Assembly (NCBI GenBank): GCA_002869165.1
Contig: PKTK01000005.1
Location: 275 to 64,274 of the forward strand
DNA length: 64,000 bases
Direction: 5' to 3'
Source of the DNA: Candidatus Parcubacteria bacterium
GTDB lineage: Bacteria > Patescibacteria > ABY1 > BM507 > UBA12075
Part shown: positions 24,824 through 34,108 of the stretch, piece after piece
Layout of the letters: every line of letters begins with the position of its first letter
How positions within the stretch are numbered: position 1 is the stretch's first letter
Program-made: the position numbers and the translations under genes
Notes under the pieces: generated by a model
The model's database searches: none
What the model was told of the DNA's origin: nothing
The model's input: the letters and a program-made list of their open reading frames with translations, nothing else

Positions 24824-27706
24824 ATGGATCCAAAAACTTTTTTTGAAATAAAAGATAGCGTTTTTCCTGTGCGTGGACTAAAGTCCACGTTAAATTTTTT
24901 ACTTAAAAAAATTGATTCAATAGAAGAAAATATAAACTTAAATGCAATTTATGAGATAATTTCTATCAATTTAAAAAAGCACAACATTAGTTCTCTTATT
25001 TCCATTATTGATGAGGCTAATAGTAGTGTTTTTATTAAACACTACTCCTTACCAAAAAAAATTGAAGCAATGATACAAAAGAAAGAATTTTCTGTTAATT
25101 CTTTCAAAAAAACCAGTCACTATAATAATTGCATTGAGAGAAAAAAGTCGATTTATATCAAAAAAAGGATTAATAGCATAATAAAAGACCATAAACTTGA
25201 AAAGGAAATTCCTGAAACTCACAATGAGATAAATTCGATTATTTCTCCTTTAATTTTACGCGGCGAAATAATTGGGATTATTGAAATACTTTCAAAAGAT
25301 CTTACTCGAAATGATATACAAGCAGTTGATGACTTTTCAAAGCGACTTGTTTCTTCAATTACTAACAACATCTTTTTCCATGAAATAATAAGTTCGGAAA
25401 AAAAATATCGTACTCTTTTTACAAACTCAAGCGATGGCTTGGCTTTTTTTGATTTAGAAAAACAAAGATTTATTGAAATCAATAGATCAATGGAAAAAAT
25501 TATTTCTTTTTCAGAACAAGAATTAAAAAAAATAAACCTAAGCAAACTTCTTTTAAACCACCAAAATAACCGTCTATTAAAAATGGTGTCAAACATAAGA
25601 AAAAATGAATACGGTTACAAATTACCTCTAAAAATTTCTGAAATCATAATAGACAAAAACGGAAATGAAAGATTTTGCAATATTGAGATCAACCAAACAA
25701 CTGATAAAAATATTTTATATTTTAATTTTCAAGACATAACTGAAAAAAAGAGAATTGAAAATCTCCTTAAACAAAGCGAAGAAAAATATCGACGTTTAGT
25801 TGATCAAGCTAGTGATGGTGTCATTTTATTAAATACAAAAGGGTTAATAACATTCGCTAATGAAGCTACCTCTGAAATTCTTAGCTATCCAATAAATGAA
25901 ATAATTAATAGCCATTTTTCAAAATTTCTTCACCCAGGTGATTTTTTCATGGTTAAAGAAAGATTCAGTGCTAGAATAGCCAACAAAATAGCACCAACTA
26001 ATTATGAATTTCGAATTAAAACAAAAGATAAAAAAACAAAACATATCAGTTACATTGGTAGCATAATTAAGCAAAACAAAAAAATAACTGGTATTCAAGC
26101 AACAATTATAGATATAAGTAAGAGTGTAGAACTACAAAAGAAAATCAAAGAATCAAAAAGACATTACGAAAACGTCATTGATTCCATTCAAGATGACATT
26201 GTAGTGATTAGAAAAAACTTTAAAATTGCAAGTTGCAACAAATCATTTGCCAAAAGTATAGGCATGTCGCCAGAAAAACTTAAAGATGAATATTGTTATA
26301 ATATTTTCCCAAAATATAAAAAGAACATTTTAAAAAGTCACTGTTCTAAAAAATTCTGCTACTCAGTCTGTAAGAATATTAAGATTTTTGAAAATGGAAA
26401 AAAACAAACATATTACGAAACTATAAAAAATCACAATGGCAAAAATTATTACTACGTAATCAAAACTTTTCCAGTAAAAGAACAAAATGAAACTCGTGAA
26501 ATTGTTATAACCATAAGAGACGTTAGTGAAAAATATAGAGCCGAAGAAGAAAATAAAAGACTTACAGAACTTACTAAAAAAATTCTTGATGCTTCTCCGG
26601 TTAGTATTATTGCCTTAGATAAAAGAGGTATTATTTTAGCAGCAAACAACCTAGCCAGAATAATGATGGAAACAAAAGAACAACCCCTGGTTGGAAGAAA
26701 ATTAACTAACACCAAAGAAATAAAAAATAATTCCATAATACAGAAAAAGTATCATGAGCTTTTAACAAATGGTCATTCTTTTTTCTATGACAATCTTTCT
26801 TATTACGATAGTAAAAGCAAAGAAAAAAAATATCTTAATATAATTGCTGTTCCCTTATATGAACAAAAAGGTAGAATAAGCGGAGCTATATCTATGGCAA
26901 TTGATAATACTGAAAAAATATTAGCCCAAAATAAATTAGAAAAATTAAATGAAGAACTGGAAAGAAAAGTAAAAAAAAGAACCGAAGAACTTTATAATAC
27001 AAACAGAGAACTTAGTAAAGTACTAAAACTAAAGTCAAAATTTATTTCAGATGCAAGTCACGAACTTAGAACCCCGCTAACCATCATACAAGGCAATTTG
27101 GATCTAGCCATTAGTGAAAGCTTAAAAGAAAAAAACAATATACCTGAAAGCTATGAGCTAATAAAAAAAGAAATTGAACAAATGACTGGCATTTTGTCAG
27201 ATTTAACCATGCTAACGAATGCTGACTCAAACAGTGAAAAGATTAATTCTGAAAAAATTGACCTCAATCTACTAGCCAAGGCCGTAGCGCAATCTCTAAT
27301 GGTAATAGCAGATCAAAAAAACATACAACTTAAAGCACATTTAGAAAATAAAAGTGTAATTTTTATAGGCGATGAAACAAAACTTGAAAGACTACTACTA
27401 AATATTACACTAAATGCAATTAAATACACAGAAAAGGGCTCTGTTGAAATATTCGTAAAAAAAGACAAAAACCAGTTAAGGTTGATTGTTAAAGATACAG
27501 GCATCGGTATTCCTGAAGAAGATCTTCCATATATTTTTGAACGTTTTTACAGAGTAGATAAAGCCAGATCCAGAAATATAGGCGGAACTGGTCTTGGTTT
27601 GTCAATATGCAAATGGATTGCTGAAGCTCATAATGGAAGTATAATAGTAGACTCCAAGCTCAACGAAGGCACAACCTTTACAACAATACTTCCTTTAAAC
27701 AAATAA
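24824..27706 (+). CDS. soluble multi-PAS sensor histidine kinase
   Basis: 960 aa with no membrane segment, so it senses a cytoplasmic signal. Order: GAF-like region (about 40-190), PAS domains near 200-310, 318-440, 445-565 and 580-700, a coiled coil, HisKA (HELRTPL with phospho-His near 745) and HATPase (NAIKY, DTGIGIPEEDL, GGTGLGLSICK). The third PAS has clustered Cys residues (HCSKKFCYSVC), seen in PAS domains of many anaerobes and possibly redox-sensing. A perfect palindrome CGTGGACT-AA-AGTCCACG lies in codons 17-22. It pairs with the upstream regulator. Confidence 0.9.
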   Translation: MDPKTFFEIKDSVFPVRGLKSTLNFLLKKIDSIEENINLNAIYEIISINLKKHNISSLISIIDEANSSVFIKHYSLPKKIEAMIQKKEFSVNSFKKTSHYNNCIERKKSIYIKKRINSIIKDHKLEKEIPETHNEINSIISPLILRGEIIGIIEILSKDLTRNDIQAVDDFSKRLVSSITNNIFFHEIISSEKKYRTLFTNSSDGLAFFDLEKQRFIEINRSMEKIISFSEQELKKINLSKLLLNHQNNRLLKMVSNIRKNEYGYKLPLKISEIIIDKNGNERFCNIEINQTTDKNILYFNFQDITEKKRIENLLKQSEEKYRRLVDQASDGVILLNTKGLITFANEATSEILSYPINEIINSHFSKFLHPGDFFMVKERFSARIANKIAPTNYEFRIKTKDKKTKHISYIGSIIKQNKKITGIQATIIDISKSVELQKKIKESKRHYENVIDSIQDDIVVIRKNFKIASCNKSFAKSIGMSPEKLKDEYCYNIFPKYKKNILKSHCSKKFCYSVCKNIKIFENGKKQTYYETIKNHNGKNYYYVIKTFPVKEQNETREIVITIRDVSEKYRAEEENKRLTELTKKILDASPVSIIALDKRGIILAANNLARIMMETKEQPLVGRKLTNTKEIKNNSIIQKKYHELLTNGHSFFYDNLSYYDSKSKEKKYLNIIAVPLYEQKGRISGAISMAIDNTEKILAQNKLEKLNEELERKVKKRTEELYNTNRELSKVLKLKSKFISDASHELRTPLTIIQGNLDLAISESLKEKNNIPESYELIKKEIEQMTGILSDLTMLTNADSNSEKINSEKIDLNLLAKAVAQSLMVIADQKNIQLKAHLENKSVIFIGDETKLERLLLNITLNAIKYTEKGSVEIFVKKDKNQLRLIVKDTGIGIPEEDLPYIFERFYRVDKARSRNIGGTGLGLSICKWIAEAHNGSIIVDSKLNEGTTFTTILPLNK

Positions 27707-27708
27707 AA

Positions 27709-27743
27709 AAATAGACTTACAAATTAAGTCTATTTTTTTATTT
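27709..27743. terminator. bidirectional terminator
   Basis: AAATAGACTT/AAGTCTATTT with A- and T-runs lies between the kinase gene and the convergent desulfoferrodoxin gene. Confidence 0.75.
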
Positions 27744-27751
27744 GTGCAAAA

Positions 27752-28126
27752 TTATTTTTTCCAAAGTCCGTGCAAATTACAATACGCTCTGGCACTTACG
27801 TCAGTAGCTGTAATTTTAAACTTTGCAGTTGGCAAATCGCCTGGTTTTAGGTTCTTTCGATAAACTTTATTTGGAGTAATTATCTCAATCCACTCAATAA
27901 AGTGAGCTTCTTCCATAGGGTGATCCACTTCTCCAATTCTTACAATTATTTCGTCTTCTGTTTTTTTAATCACTGGAACGTGTTTTTCGACAGCAGCATC
28001 CACTGTATTCTCTTCCATTAATCCCATTGGTGCTCCACAACAAACCAGTTGACCTGGCCCAATATGCAAAACTTCTACAATATTGCCACAAGCTTCACAT
28101 TTATAAATTTGATTTTGTTGAGTCAT
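27752..28126 (-). CDS. dfx: desulfoferrodoxin / superoxide reductase (2Fe type)
   Basis: 124 aa. The N-terminal desulforedoxin domain holds CEACG and VCCGAPM (four Cys for the FeCys4 centre). The catalytic domain holds the His residues of EKHVP, DHPMEEAHF and the Cys-x-x-His of AYCNLHG for the FeHis4Cys centre. It reduces superoxide to peroxide without making oxygen, typical of anaerobes. Last gene of mutM-rubrerythrin-rubrerythrin-dfx. Confidence 0.95.
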   Translation of the reverse strand: MTQQNQIYKCEACGNIVEVLHIGPGQLVCCGAPMGLMEENTVDAAVEKHVPVIKKTEDEIIVRIGEVDHPMEEAHFIEWIEIITPNKVYRKNLKPGDLPTAKFKITATDVSARAYCNLHGLWKK

Positions 28127-28135
28127 ATTTTTATG

Positions 28136-28660
28136 TTAATTATATTTTTTATTCATCTCTTCATCCAACACAATGTGGTCTTTTTCAACATTCATAATTG
28201 CCTCAAACACTTCCCTGACTCTGTCTTCTGTTGCTTCAGAAAGTGCTTTAGCATAAAATTCTACTGCTCGCTCCTCTCGATCTTGTGATGCTTTTAAACA
28301 AGCCGCTACATCATCTTCGCAGGCCTCATTTATTTCTGGAAGGTTTTCGGGTTTGAGAATTTTTTCAAACACTTCAGCGTGTTCTCTTTCAACTTTGTAA
28401 AGCCCTTTGAACATCAAAGCAACTTCTGTGTTTGACAAAGTCTTGGAAGCGCATTTATAAAAAGAGGCATTAGACAGCTCTAATTTCAAAGCGTCTTCAA
28501 AATTTTTTCTACTAACTTCACTCAACTCAACGTTATTGGTGTCTTTCCAAACATGAGCTAAGCCTAAATACTTTTGTGCTACTCCGCAAAAAGGACATGT
28601 TGGCGGAATATTATCGCCAATATACACCTCTCCACAAATTCGACATACAAAAATTTTCAT
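28136..28660 (-). CDS. rubrerythrin-like protein with N-terminal rubredoxin domain
   Basis: 174 aa. The rubredoxin domain comes first (VCRICGEVY and PPTCPFCG), followed by a ferritin-like di-iron domain with ELSNASFY, KVEREHAEVFE, REERAVEFY and VEKDHI Glu/His ligands. This reversed order is that of nigerythrin-like or reverse rubrerythrins. Peroxide reduction is the family role. It lies 9 bp before dfx and 2 bp after the other rubrerythrin gene. Confidence 0.87.
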   Translation of the reverse strand: MKIFVCRICGEVYIGDNIPPTCPFCGVAQKYLGLAHVWKDTNNVELSEVSRKNFEDALKLELSNASFYKCASKTLSNTEVALMFKGLYKVEREHAEVFEKILKPENLPEINEACEDDVAACLKASQDREERAVEFYAKALSEATEDRVREVFEAIMNVEKDHIVLDEEMNKKYN

Positions 28661-28662
28661 AT

Positions 28663-29247
28663 TTAATAAATTTCATTTTTTAATTGATAATAAGACTGAG
28701 GATGTCCACAAGCAGGACAAGTATCAGGAGCTTCTAGTCCTTTGTGTTCATAGCCACATTCTCGGCAAACCCATGATTGTTCTGTATCTCTCTTGTAAAC
28801 CTGACCAGCTTCTATATTTACAAGAAGTTTTTGATATCTTTCTTCGTGATGAGCTTCAGCTACAGCAATATTTCTAAGTCTTTTGGCAATGTCTACCAAA
28901 CCTTCTTCGTCTGCTACTTTTGCAAAATCAGGATACATATTTGTGTGTTCATGATTTTCGCCCGCAATAGCTGCCTTTAAATTTTCAATAGTAGTAGCAA
29001 CTATAGTTGGACACCCTGCCTCCAAAGTTATTTCAGAATAATCATCGCTTGACTTGGCTTTTAAATCGTTGATCATTTGCATCAACCATTTGGCATGCTC
29101 CTTTTCTTGTTCAGCAGTTTCTGTAAAAATTGCGGCGATCTGTTCAAACCCCTCTTTTTTGGCAATGCTTGCATACATACTATATCTGTTTCTTGCTTGA
29201 GATTCACCAATAAAGGCTGCTGCTAGATTTTTAATTGTTTTTTCCAT
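28663..29247 (-). CDS. rbr: rubrerythrin
   Basis: 194 aa from the ATG at 29247; an upstream ATG at 29322 would overlap the mutM end and add a non-conserved hydrophobic stretch. Ferritin-like domain with ESQARNRYSMY, AEQEKEHAKW, EAHHEERY, then the C-terminal rubredoxin domain WVCRECGY and DTCPACGHPQ. Classical rubrerythrin architecture, an NAD(P)H-linked peroxidase in anaerobes. Adjacent to a second rubrerythrin and superoxide reductase, forming one oxidative-defence operon. Confidence 0.93.
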   Translation of the reverse strand: MEKTIKNLAAAFIGESQARNRYSMYASIAKKEGFEQIAAIFTETAEQEKEHAKWLMQMINDLKAKSSDDYSEITLEAGCPTIVATTIENLKAAIAGENHEHTNMYPDFAKVADEEGLVDIAKRLRNIAVAEAHHEERYQKLLVNIEAGQVYKRDTEQSWVCRECGYEHKGLEAPDTCPACGHPQSYYQLKNEIY

Positions 29248-29300
29248 AATATTTATCTTTTTTGCACCAACTAAAAGTATAATGCTAAAAGTATTAATAA

Positions 29301-30158
29301 TTATTTTTGACATTGAGAACAATAAACTGTTCCTCTGCCATTTAGCTTAATTTTTGTTAATTTATTTTTACATTTATTACATTGCTCTCCACCTCTTCCA
29401 TATACCTGAAGCAGCTTAACAAATGATCCTTTTTTCCCTCTAGCATCTACATAATTATTAAAGGTTGTTCCTCGAGCCTTAATTGCTTTTTTTATAATTG
29501 TGTTGCTTGAATTAAAAATTTTCTTTATCTCTTCATCACTTAAAGTATTTGCAATTCGATCTGGCCTCACTCCTGCACGAAACAATATTTCGTCTGCATA
29601 AATATTTCCTATACCAGCTACAAGTTTTTGATTCAGCAATAAATTTTTTATATTTATCTTTCTGCTTTTTATTATCTCTTTTAATTTTTCTATACGGAAA
29701 TTTTTTTGCAATGGCTCTATACCATATGATTCTATAGTCTCGACCAATTCTCCTCCATTCACAACCTTCATGTATCCAAAAGTTCTCATGTCATTAAAAT
29801 AAAGCTTTGAGTCATCATCAAAAGTAAAAATTATGTATGAATATTTATTTCTTTCAAACTCTGGATTATCGCCCGTACTATGACCGCCTGCTAAATTTGT
29901 TTTTTTTGATGAATAAACTAGCTGGCCAGTCATTTTCAAATGAACTAATAGATATTTGGCGTTGTCCATTTCCAAAATTATTAATTTACCAACTCTTCTA
30001 ATGTCTTTCACTGTTTTATTTTTCAGTGATTTCAAAAACTCATTTTTCTTATTTTTTACTAACCTTTCCAAAACAATTTCAATATTTTTAATTTTTTTGC
30101 TGATTAAATATTTTTTCAAATCTTGGCGAATTGTTTCGACTTCTGGTAATTCTGGCAT
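29301..30158 (-). CDS. mutM: formamidopyrimidine-DNA glycosylase
   Basis: 285 aa. The N-terminus PELPEVET gives the catalytic Pro2 and Glu3; a conserved Lys is in RRVGKLIIL; NDMRTFGYM and KNLLLNQKLVAGIGNIYADE (helix-two-turn-helix) are typical; the C-terminal zinc finger is CNKC...YCSQC. It removes 8-oxoguanine. Heading an operon of peroxide and superoxide scavengers is consistent with a combined oxidative-damage response. Confidence 0.95.
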   Translation of the reverse strand: MPELPEVETIRQDLKKYLISKKIKNIEIVLERLVKNKKNEFLKSLKNKTVKDIRRVGKLIILEMDNAKYLLVHLKMTGQLVYSSKKTNLAGGHSTGDNPEFERNKYSYIIFTFDDDSKLYFNDMRTFGYMKVVNGGELVETIESYGIEPLQKNFRIEKLKEIIKSRKINIKNLLLNQKLVAGIGNIYADEILFRAGVRPDRIANTLSDEEIKKIFNSSNTIIKKAIKARGTTFNNYVDARGKKGSFVKLLQVYGRGGEQCNKCKNKLTKIKLNGRGTVYCSQCQK

Positions 30159-30214
30159 ATTTTTTTCTTTAACTAAGTATTATTATAACAAATAATAATT
30201 ATATTGCTAGTTTT

Positions 30215-30243
30215 TTGTCCAATTGAGTATAAAGTGTTATAAT
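30215..30243 (+). promoter_or_regulatory. promoter of CysQ-like gene
   Basis: TTGTCC (30215-30220), 17-nt spacer, TATAAT (30238-30243). Transcription would start about 30250, downstream of a longer ORF start at 30223, so it supports the ATG at 30268. Confidence 0.6.
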
Positions 30244-30267
30244 CTTAGCATATTAATAAACAACGAT

Positions 30268-31083
30268 ATGAACTACGATATAATTTTAGAAAAATCCATT
30301 GAAGTTGCCAAAGAAGCAGGCAGGACTGCTATGAAATTTTATGGCAAAGAACAACATGTCAAAATGAAAGCCAAGGCGAGCCCCGTCACTGATGCTGACC
30401 TTGCCTCAAACAAAATAATTCTGGATGGACTCAAGGAATTTGGCTTTGAATATCTAAGCGAAGAAGATCAAAAAGACAAAAAACGTTTTGGAGCTCCATA
30501 TGTTTGGGTGATTGATCCGCTTGATGGCACCAAAGACTTCATCCAGATGACTGGTGAGTTCACAATCATGTTTGCGCTCACAAAAAAATTTAAAGGGAAT
30601 GTTTACAGGCCAGTGCTAGGCATCATCTACCAACCCCAAAAGAAAAATCTTTACTACGCTATAAAAGATTGTGGTGCTTACGTGCTTGAAAAATTAAAGA
30701 AAAAAAGAAAGCTTTCCGTTTCCAAACGAACTCGCCCTTCTTCTCTTCATATGCTATCTAGTAGGAATCATGGCACCGAATTGGAAAAAGAAGTGGCGTT
30801 TGTGTATGGGGTTAAACACAAAAAAGAACTAGGTTCATCTCTCAAGGCTTGTTTAATAGCTGATAAAGTTGGCGATGTTAGTTTCAATCCTTCAACTCAC
30901 ACTTACGAATGGGATGTGTGTGCTTCTGATTTGATTATCCATGAAGCAGGAGGTAAATTTACCACCACCAAAGGAGAATTATTTTCATACAATAAAAAAG
31001 ATCCACGAAATTATGATGGATACTTGGCAAGCAATGGACTAGTGCATAAAGATTTTTTAAAGGTTATCAAGAAAATGTCCTAA
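30268..31083 (+). CDS. 3'(2'),5'-bisphosphate nucleotidase / inositol monophosphatase family (CysQ-like)
   Basis: 271 aa. Motifs of the lithium-sensitive phosphatase family: SPVTDADLASN, the acidic LSEEDQ, WVIDPLDGTKDFI (metal-binding DPLDGT) and TYEWDVCASDLIIHEAGG. It dephosphorylates pAp, inositol phosphate or related compounds. The promoter position decides the start. Monocistronic. Confidence 0.87.
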   Translation: MNYDIILEKSIEVAKEAGRTAMKFYGKEQHVKMKAKASPVTDADLASNKIILDGLKEFGFEYLSEEDQKDKKRFGAPYVWVIDPLDGTKDFIQMTGEFTIMFALTKKFKGNVYRPVLGIIYQPQKKNLYYAIKDCGAYVLEKLKKKRKLSVSKRTRPSSLHMLSSRNHGTELEKEVAFVYGVKHKKELGSSLKACLIADKVGDVSFNPSTHTYEWDVCASDLIIHEAGGKFTTTKGELFSYNKKDPRNYDGYLASNGLVHKDFLKVIKKMS

Positions 31084-31084
31084 A

Positions 31085-31195
31085 AAGCTTAAACTCTAAA
31101 TTCTAAACCCTAAACAATATTCAAAATAAAAAATTCAAAACTAAAATGTTTTGAATTTTTTATTTTAAGTTTTGAGTTTGTTTGAGGTTTAGAGA
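31085..31195. repeat. large imperfect inverted repeat
   Basis: AAATTCTAAACCC-type sequence on the left mirrors GGTTTAGAGATTAG on the right around a central hairpin AAAAATTCAAAAC/GTTTTGAATTTTT. It probably terminates both the CysQ-like gene and the converging metallophosphatase gene. Confidence 0.5.
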
Positions 31196-31214
31196 TTAGA
31201 TTTTGGAATTTAAT

Positions 31215-31304
31215 TTAATCCTGTACTTTTAAAAAAACTCCATCATGTCCTATTGTTATATATCCTGATGGTGCTTCATTCCAAGAAGCAGTATTGAAAT
31301 ATCT
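31215..31304 (-). pseudogene. in-frame 3' continuation of the metallophosphatase gene
   Basis: After the TAA at 31305-31307 the same frame stays open for 29 codons to a TAA at 31215-31217, encoding RYFNTASWNEAPSGYITI and GHDGVFLKV. This is what the C-terminus of calcineurin-like phosphatases of the LpxH type looks like (a YxNTGSW-type strand after the GHTHK motif). The frame is therefore the real gene end cut off by one in-frame stop. Confidence 0.75.
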
Positions 31305-31898
31305 TTATCCTTTTTTCTTTTTTTCAAGCAACTTATGAGTGTGGCCACAAAAGACATAATCAGCCTTAAGTAGTTTGGCTAATCTCAGAGCACCTTTAGC
31401 AACTTCACTAGATCCTCTTTTCCAGGTTTTATTGTGCAACTTAATATAATCAACTAAAATTCTTTTTTTATCAATTTTTTTTAAAGCGTCATAAAAAATA
31501 AAAGCTATCTGACTCAAAATATAATTATTTGAAAGAAATTTATCAAACTGATGCCCATGAATTGCGAGAAATTTTTTTCCATTATATATCCAAGAATATC
31601 TGTGACAAACTTTTATGCCCAACAATTTAAATAAAACATGACCAGGAGCATCATGATTACCAAGCACCCAAACAACCTCTCTTTTGGCACTTAATTCTCG
31701 AAACTTAGAAAGGATCTCCCAGTGTTTAGTATGTAAACGATTAAAGTTTAGACCATCTAATATATCACCATTCAAGATCAATCTCTTAAAGCTATATTTT
31801 TTTAATAAGCTCAAAATCTCCTTACAGCGCGTTGAGGAATCTCCTAAGTGAATATCCGAAATAATCAAAGTATTGATTTTCTTCTTAATGTTTTTCAT
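31305..31898 (-). CDS. calcineurin-like metallophosphoesterase (C-terminally truncated by in-frame TAA)
   Basis: 197 aa before the stop. Metal-binding motifs ISDIHLGDSS, LNGDILDGL, LGNHDAPGH, AIHGHQFD and FCGHTHK are complete, matching the LpxH/YbbF-like UDP-diacylglucosamine pyrophosphatase branch of the family. The catalytic core is intact but the last strands are missing because of the TAA at 31305-31307. The downstream 29 codons in the same frame encode the expected C-terminus. The product may be functional, unstable, or extended by readthrough. Confidence 0.82.
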   Translation of the reverse strand: MKNIKKKINTLIISDIHLGDSSTRCKEILSLLKKYSFKRLILNGDILDGLNFNRLHTKHWEILSKFRELSAKREVVWVLGNHDAPGHVLFKLLGIKVCHRYSWIYNGKKFLAIHGHQFDKFLSNNYILSQIAFIFYDALKKIDKKRILVDYIKLHNKTWKRGSSEVAKGALRLAKLLKADYVFCGHTHKLLEKKKKG

Positions 31899-31933
31899 TT
31901 AGTAATTGTAGCATTTTTTTAGGCTAAAAAAAA

Positions 31934-31957
31934 GACGGCTAATTAAATTAGCCGTTT
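31934..31957 (-). terminator. hairpin terminator of M23 gene
   Basis: ACGGCTAAT/ATTAGCCGT arms with flanking A- and T-runs lie just after the stop of the peptidase gene. Confidence 0.6.
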
Positions 31958-31972
31958 ATAAAAATTAGTTTT

Positions 31973-32998
31973 TTACGTTGAAACAATTTCTTCTCCAATA
32001 TTATAATCAAAAAATAAAGAATCAGGCAAATCATCAATATATGTATTCCATTTTTCTCCATACATATTCTCTGCAACACTAGTTGACTGAACCCATCTCA
32101 GTGTTCCTCCTCTTTCAACCACATAAACTTTTGAACTTGTTTGCATTTTAATCATTCTGCTACCTGGTTTATAGGTAACATTTCCACCCAAGGGAATAGC
32201 TTCCATTTCTTTAACTCCTAAAATTACTACATCAGAAAAATCATCATACCAAGAATAAAATATTTTTTCATTGGGAAAAATATATCTTTTTGAATCCGCT
32301 CCACAATAATAAACTGTTGAGTAGTCTGCCATTTTTATTAGCGTATTTGACTCGCACAAACTTTCACTCGAAGATACAATATTTTTATCATCATTTATTG
32401 TTCCACTCAACTCCTTAGCAATTTCTGGATTATATTCCTCTGAATTAAGCGCCGCCAATAAGCTATTATAAGGATTTATTGGCTCATTGTTTGGTTTTCT
32501 AATTTCAAAATGCAAATGATGGCCTACTGATTCTGCATTACCAGAGTCCCCCATATACCCAATCAATTGACCACGCTTAACACTTACTCCTCTTTCTATG
32601 CCTTCTGCATAAGCATTTTTTATTCCGCCGTTTCCATCATCTGTTCCCGGAGTGTCATTGTTTATATGAAGATAATGATAGGTGTAGTCATCGCTTCCTT
32701 TTATCGTAATAGCATAACCCCAAGACCCCTCAGGATTTACCATATAAGAAACAACCCCATCAACTGCCGCATACAAAGGCGCCATTTGCTCTCCCATTAT
32801 ATCAGTTCCTTCATGAAAATGATTATAACGGTCCGCTCCAAAAGTATCACTAAATTCAAAACTTATGTCAGTGTGAAAATAAATGTCTTTTATAGCAACT
32901 TCTTGTGCTTTTAAAGTTTGAATTGATAATGACAAAGAAATAGCTAAAATAATAATAAAATATTTAATTGTATTTTTTATATTTTTCACAATTAACAT
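31973..32998 (-). CDS. secreted M23-family peptidase (peptidoglycan endopeptidase)
   Basis: 341 aa. An N-terminal hydrophobic segment (about residues 12-30) serves as signal or anchor. LytM/M23 motifs are HFHEGTDI (His and Asp ligands), a central YHYLHIN and GHHLHFEIR (HxH). The C-terminal third (about 215-335) has repeated aromatic, Tyr-rich segments (STVYYCGADSKRYIFPN, SSKVYVVERGGTLRWV), a type of surface module frequent in CPR bacteria. It is likely to cut or remodel peptidoglycan outside the cell. Monocistronic with its own terminator. Confidence 0.83.
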   Translation of the reverse strand: MLIVKNIKNTIKYFIIILAISLSLSIQTLKAQEVAIKDIYFHTDISFEFSDTFGADRYNHFHEGTDIMGEQMAPLYAAVDGVVSYMVNPEGSWGYAITIKGSDDYTYHYLHINNDTPGTDDGNGGIKNAYAEGIERGVSVKRGQLIGYMGDSGNAESVGHHLHFEIRKPNNEPINPYNSLLAALNSEEYNPEIAKELSGTINDDKNIVSSSESLCESNTLIKMADYSTVYYCGADSKRYIFPNEKIFYSWYDDFSDVVILGVKEMEAIPLGGNVTYKPGSRMIKMQTSSKVYVVERGGTLRWVQSTSVAENMYGEKWNTYIDDLPDSLFFDYNIGEEIVST

Positions 32999-33018
32999 AA
33001 TAGCATTTTTTAAACAAT

Positions 33019-33052
33019 AAAAAAAGCAAGTCCCTCCTAGGCTTGCTTATTT
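33019..33052 (-). terminator. hairpin terminator
   Basis: AAGCAAGCC/GGCTTGCTT-type hairpin with A- and T-runs, overlapping the last codons of the Cys-rich protein gene. Confidence 0.6.
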
Positions 33053-33664
33053 TTTCCCATAGTTATTAAAACTTCTTGCTTTTCTTGTTTGATTTTCTCT
33101 TTCGTACAATTCCTCTAGCTCGGGTGATGTTATTTTCATTCTATAATGTTGACCAAAAACTCTACCATTTCGCTTGTCTTCTTCAAGTTTTTTCAATCTT
33201 TCACGCTCTTCTTCTGTTCCTTTGTACAGTTTTTGTCTGTCTTTTGCCCTGAACCTTTTTTTTATCTCAACATCTCCCTGAATAAAAGACTTCTCCTCAC
33301 CAAAAACAATTTCTACATCATCAATTATTATATCTCTAACAAAATAGGACATATGTTCAATTTCTTTTCTCATACCAATAAAATTCAAACAAGTAGCCAC
33401 TTGTCTGATTTTTTTTCTATACAAATTCATTGGCAGTAAACAATAACTACATATAAAATCATGTTTTTCGCTGGCAAAATAATCTTTGACCATTCTTTTA
33501 CAAAACGTATCACATAAACAACAATTCTGTTTTTTATACTCATCAAGCAGTGGTAGTAACAATTCGTATTCTTTACACAAAAAACACGTCAAAGTAATCC
33601 CCAGATCCATATCAGTTAAACCAGATTTTATATCCAACAATTTACAATCATTTATAACTAACAT
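33047..33664 (-). CDS. cysteine-rich protein, possible zinc-binding, unknown function
   Basis: 205 aa with at least four Cys-x-x-Cys-like pairs in the first half (CFLC, CCLC, CSYC and further single Cys) and a highly charged helical second half (about 120-200). The start at 33664 has a strong AGGAGG Shine-Dalgarno sequence, so it is a real gene. The pattern suggests one or two zinc ribbons followed by a coiled region. I do not recognise the family. It lies 48 bp upstream of the M23 gene on the same strand. Confidence 0.6.
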   Translation of the reverse strand: MLVINDCKLLDIKSGLTDMDLGITLTCFLCKEYELLLPLLDEYKKQNCCLCDTFCKRMVKDYFASEKHDFICSYCLLPMNLYRKKIRQVATCLNFIGMRKEIEHMSYFVRDIIIDDVEIVFGEEKSFIQGDVEIKKRFRAKDRQKLYKGTEEERERLKKLEEDKRNGRVFGQHYRMKITSPELEELYERENQTRKARSFNNYGKK

Positions 33665-34108
33665 TTTCCCCTCCTTATTATTTTTAAAGATCTAGGTTTA
33701 GATTAATACATGGAAAAATAATTGTCAAAATTTTTATAATTAATACAAATTCCAGCTTTTTAAAAATACAAAGCTAAACAAATTTATAAAAATAACTTTT
33801 TCAAAAACTTTCCTGTTTAATATTAAGTAAAATATATAAATTATTATTCTTTTTAAGAAGTCAAAACACTATTATAATTATTTTATCAGATAGAGATTGT
33901 ATTGTTGTTATTAAGAAAAACATCATTGCAATTTTTAACTCTAATAAGTAACAATATATAAATATTAGTTATTAACTAGATATTTAATTCAATTATAAAC
34001 AAAGGGTTGGATAAAAAATATTAATTAGTTTCAAATAATTTTTAGAACTGAATTGATTGAATGCAACGTGGATATACCTATAGCAGTATTATGGTGTATA
34101 ATATAATT
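33665..34108. other. AT-rich intergenic region
   Basis: About 440 bp, extremely AT-rich and without long frames. A TATAAT at about 34094 just before the ATG at 34109 is the probable -10 of the nucleotidyltransferase gene. Nothing else stands out. Confidence 0.4.
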
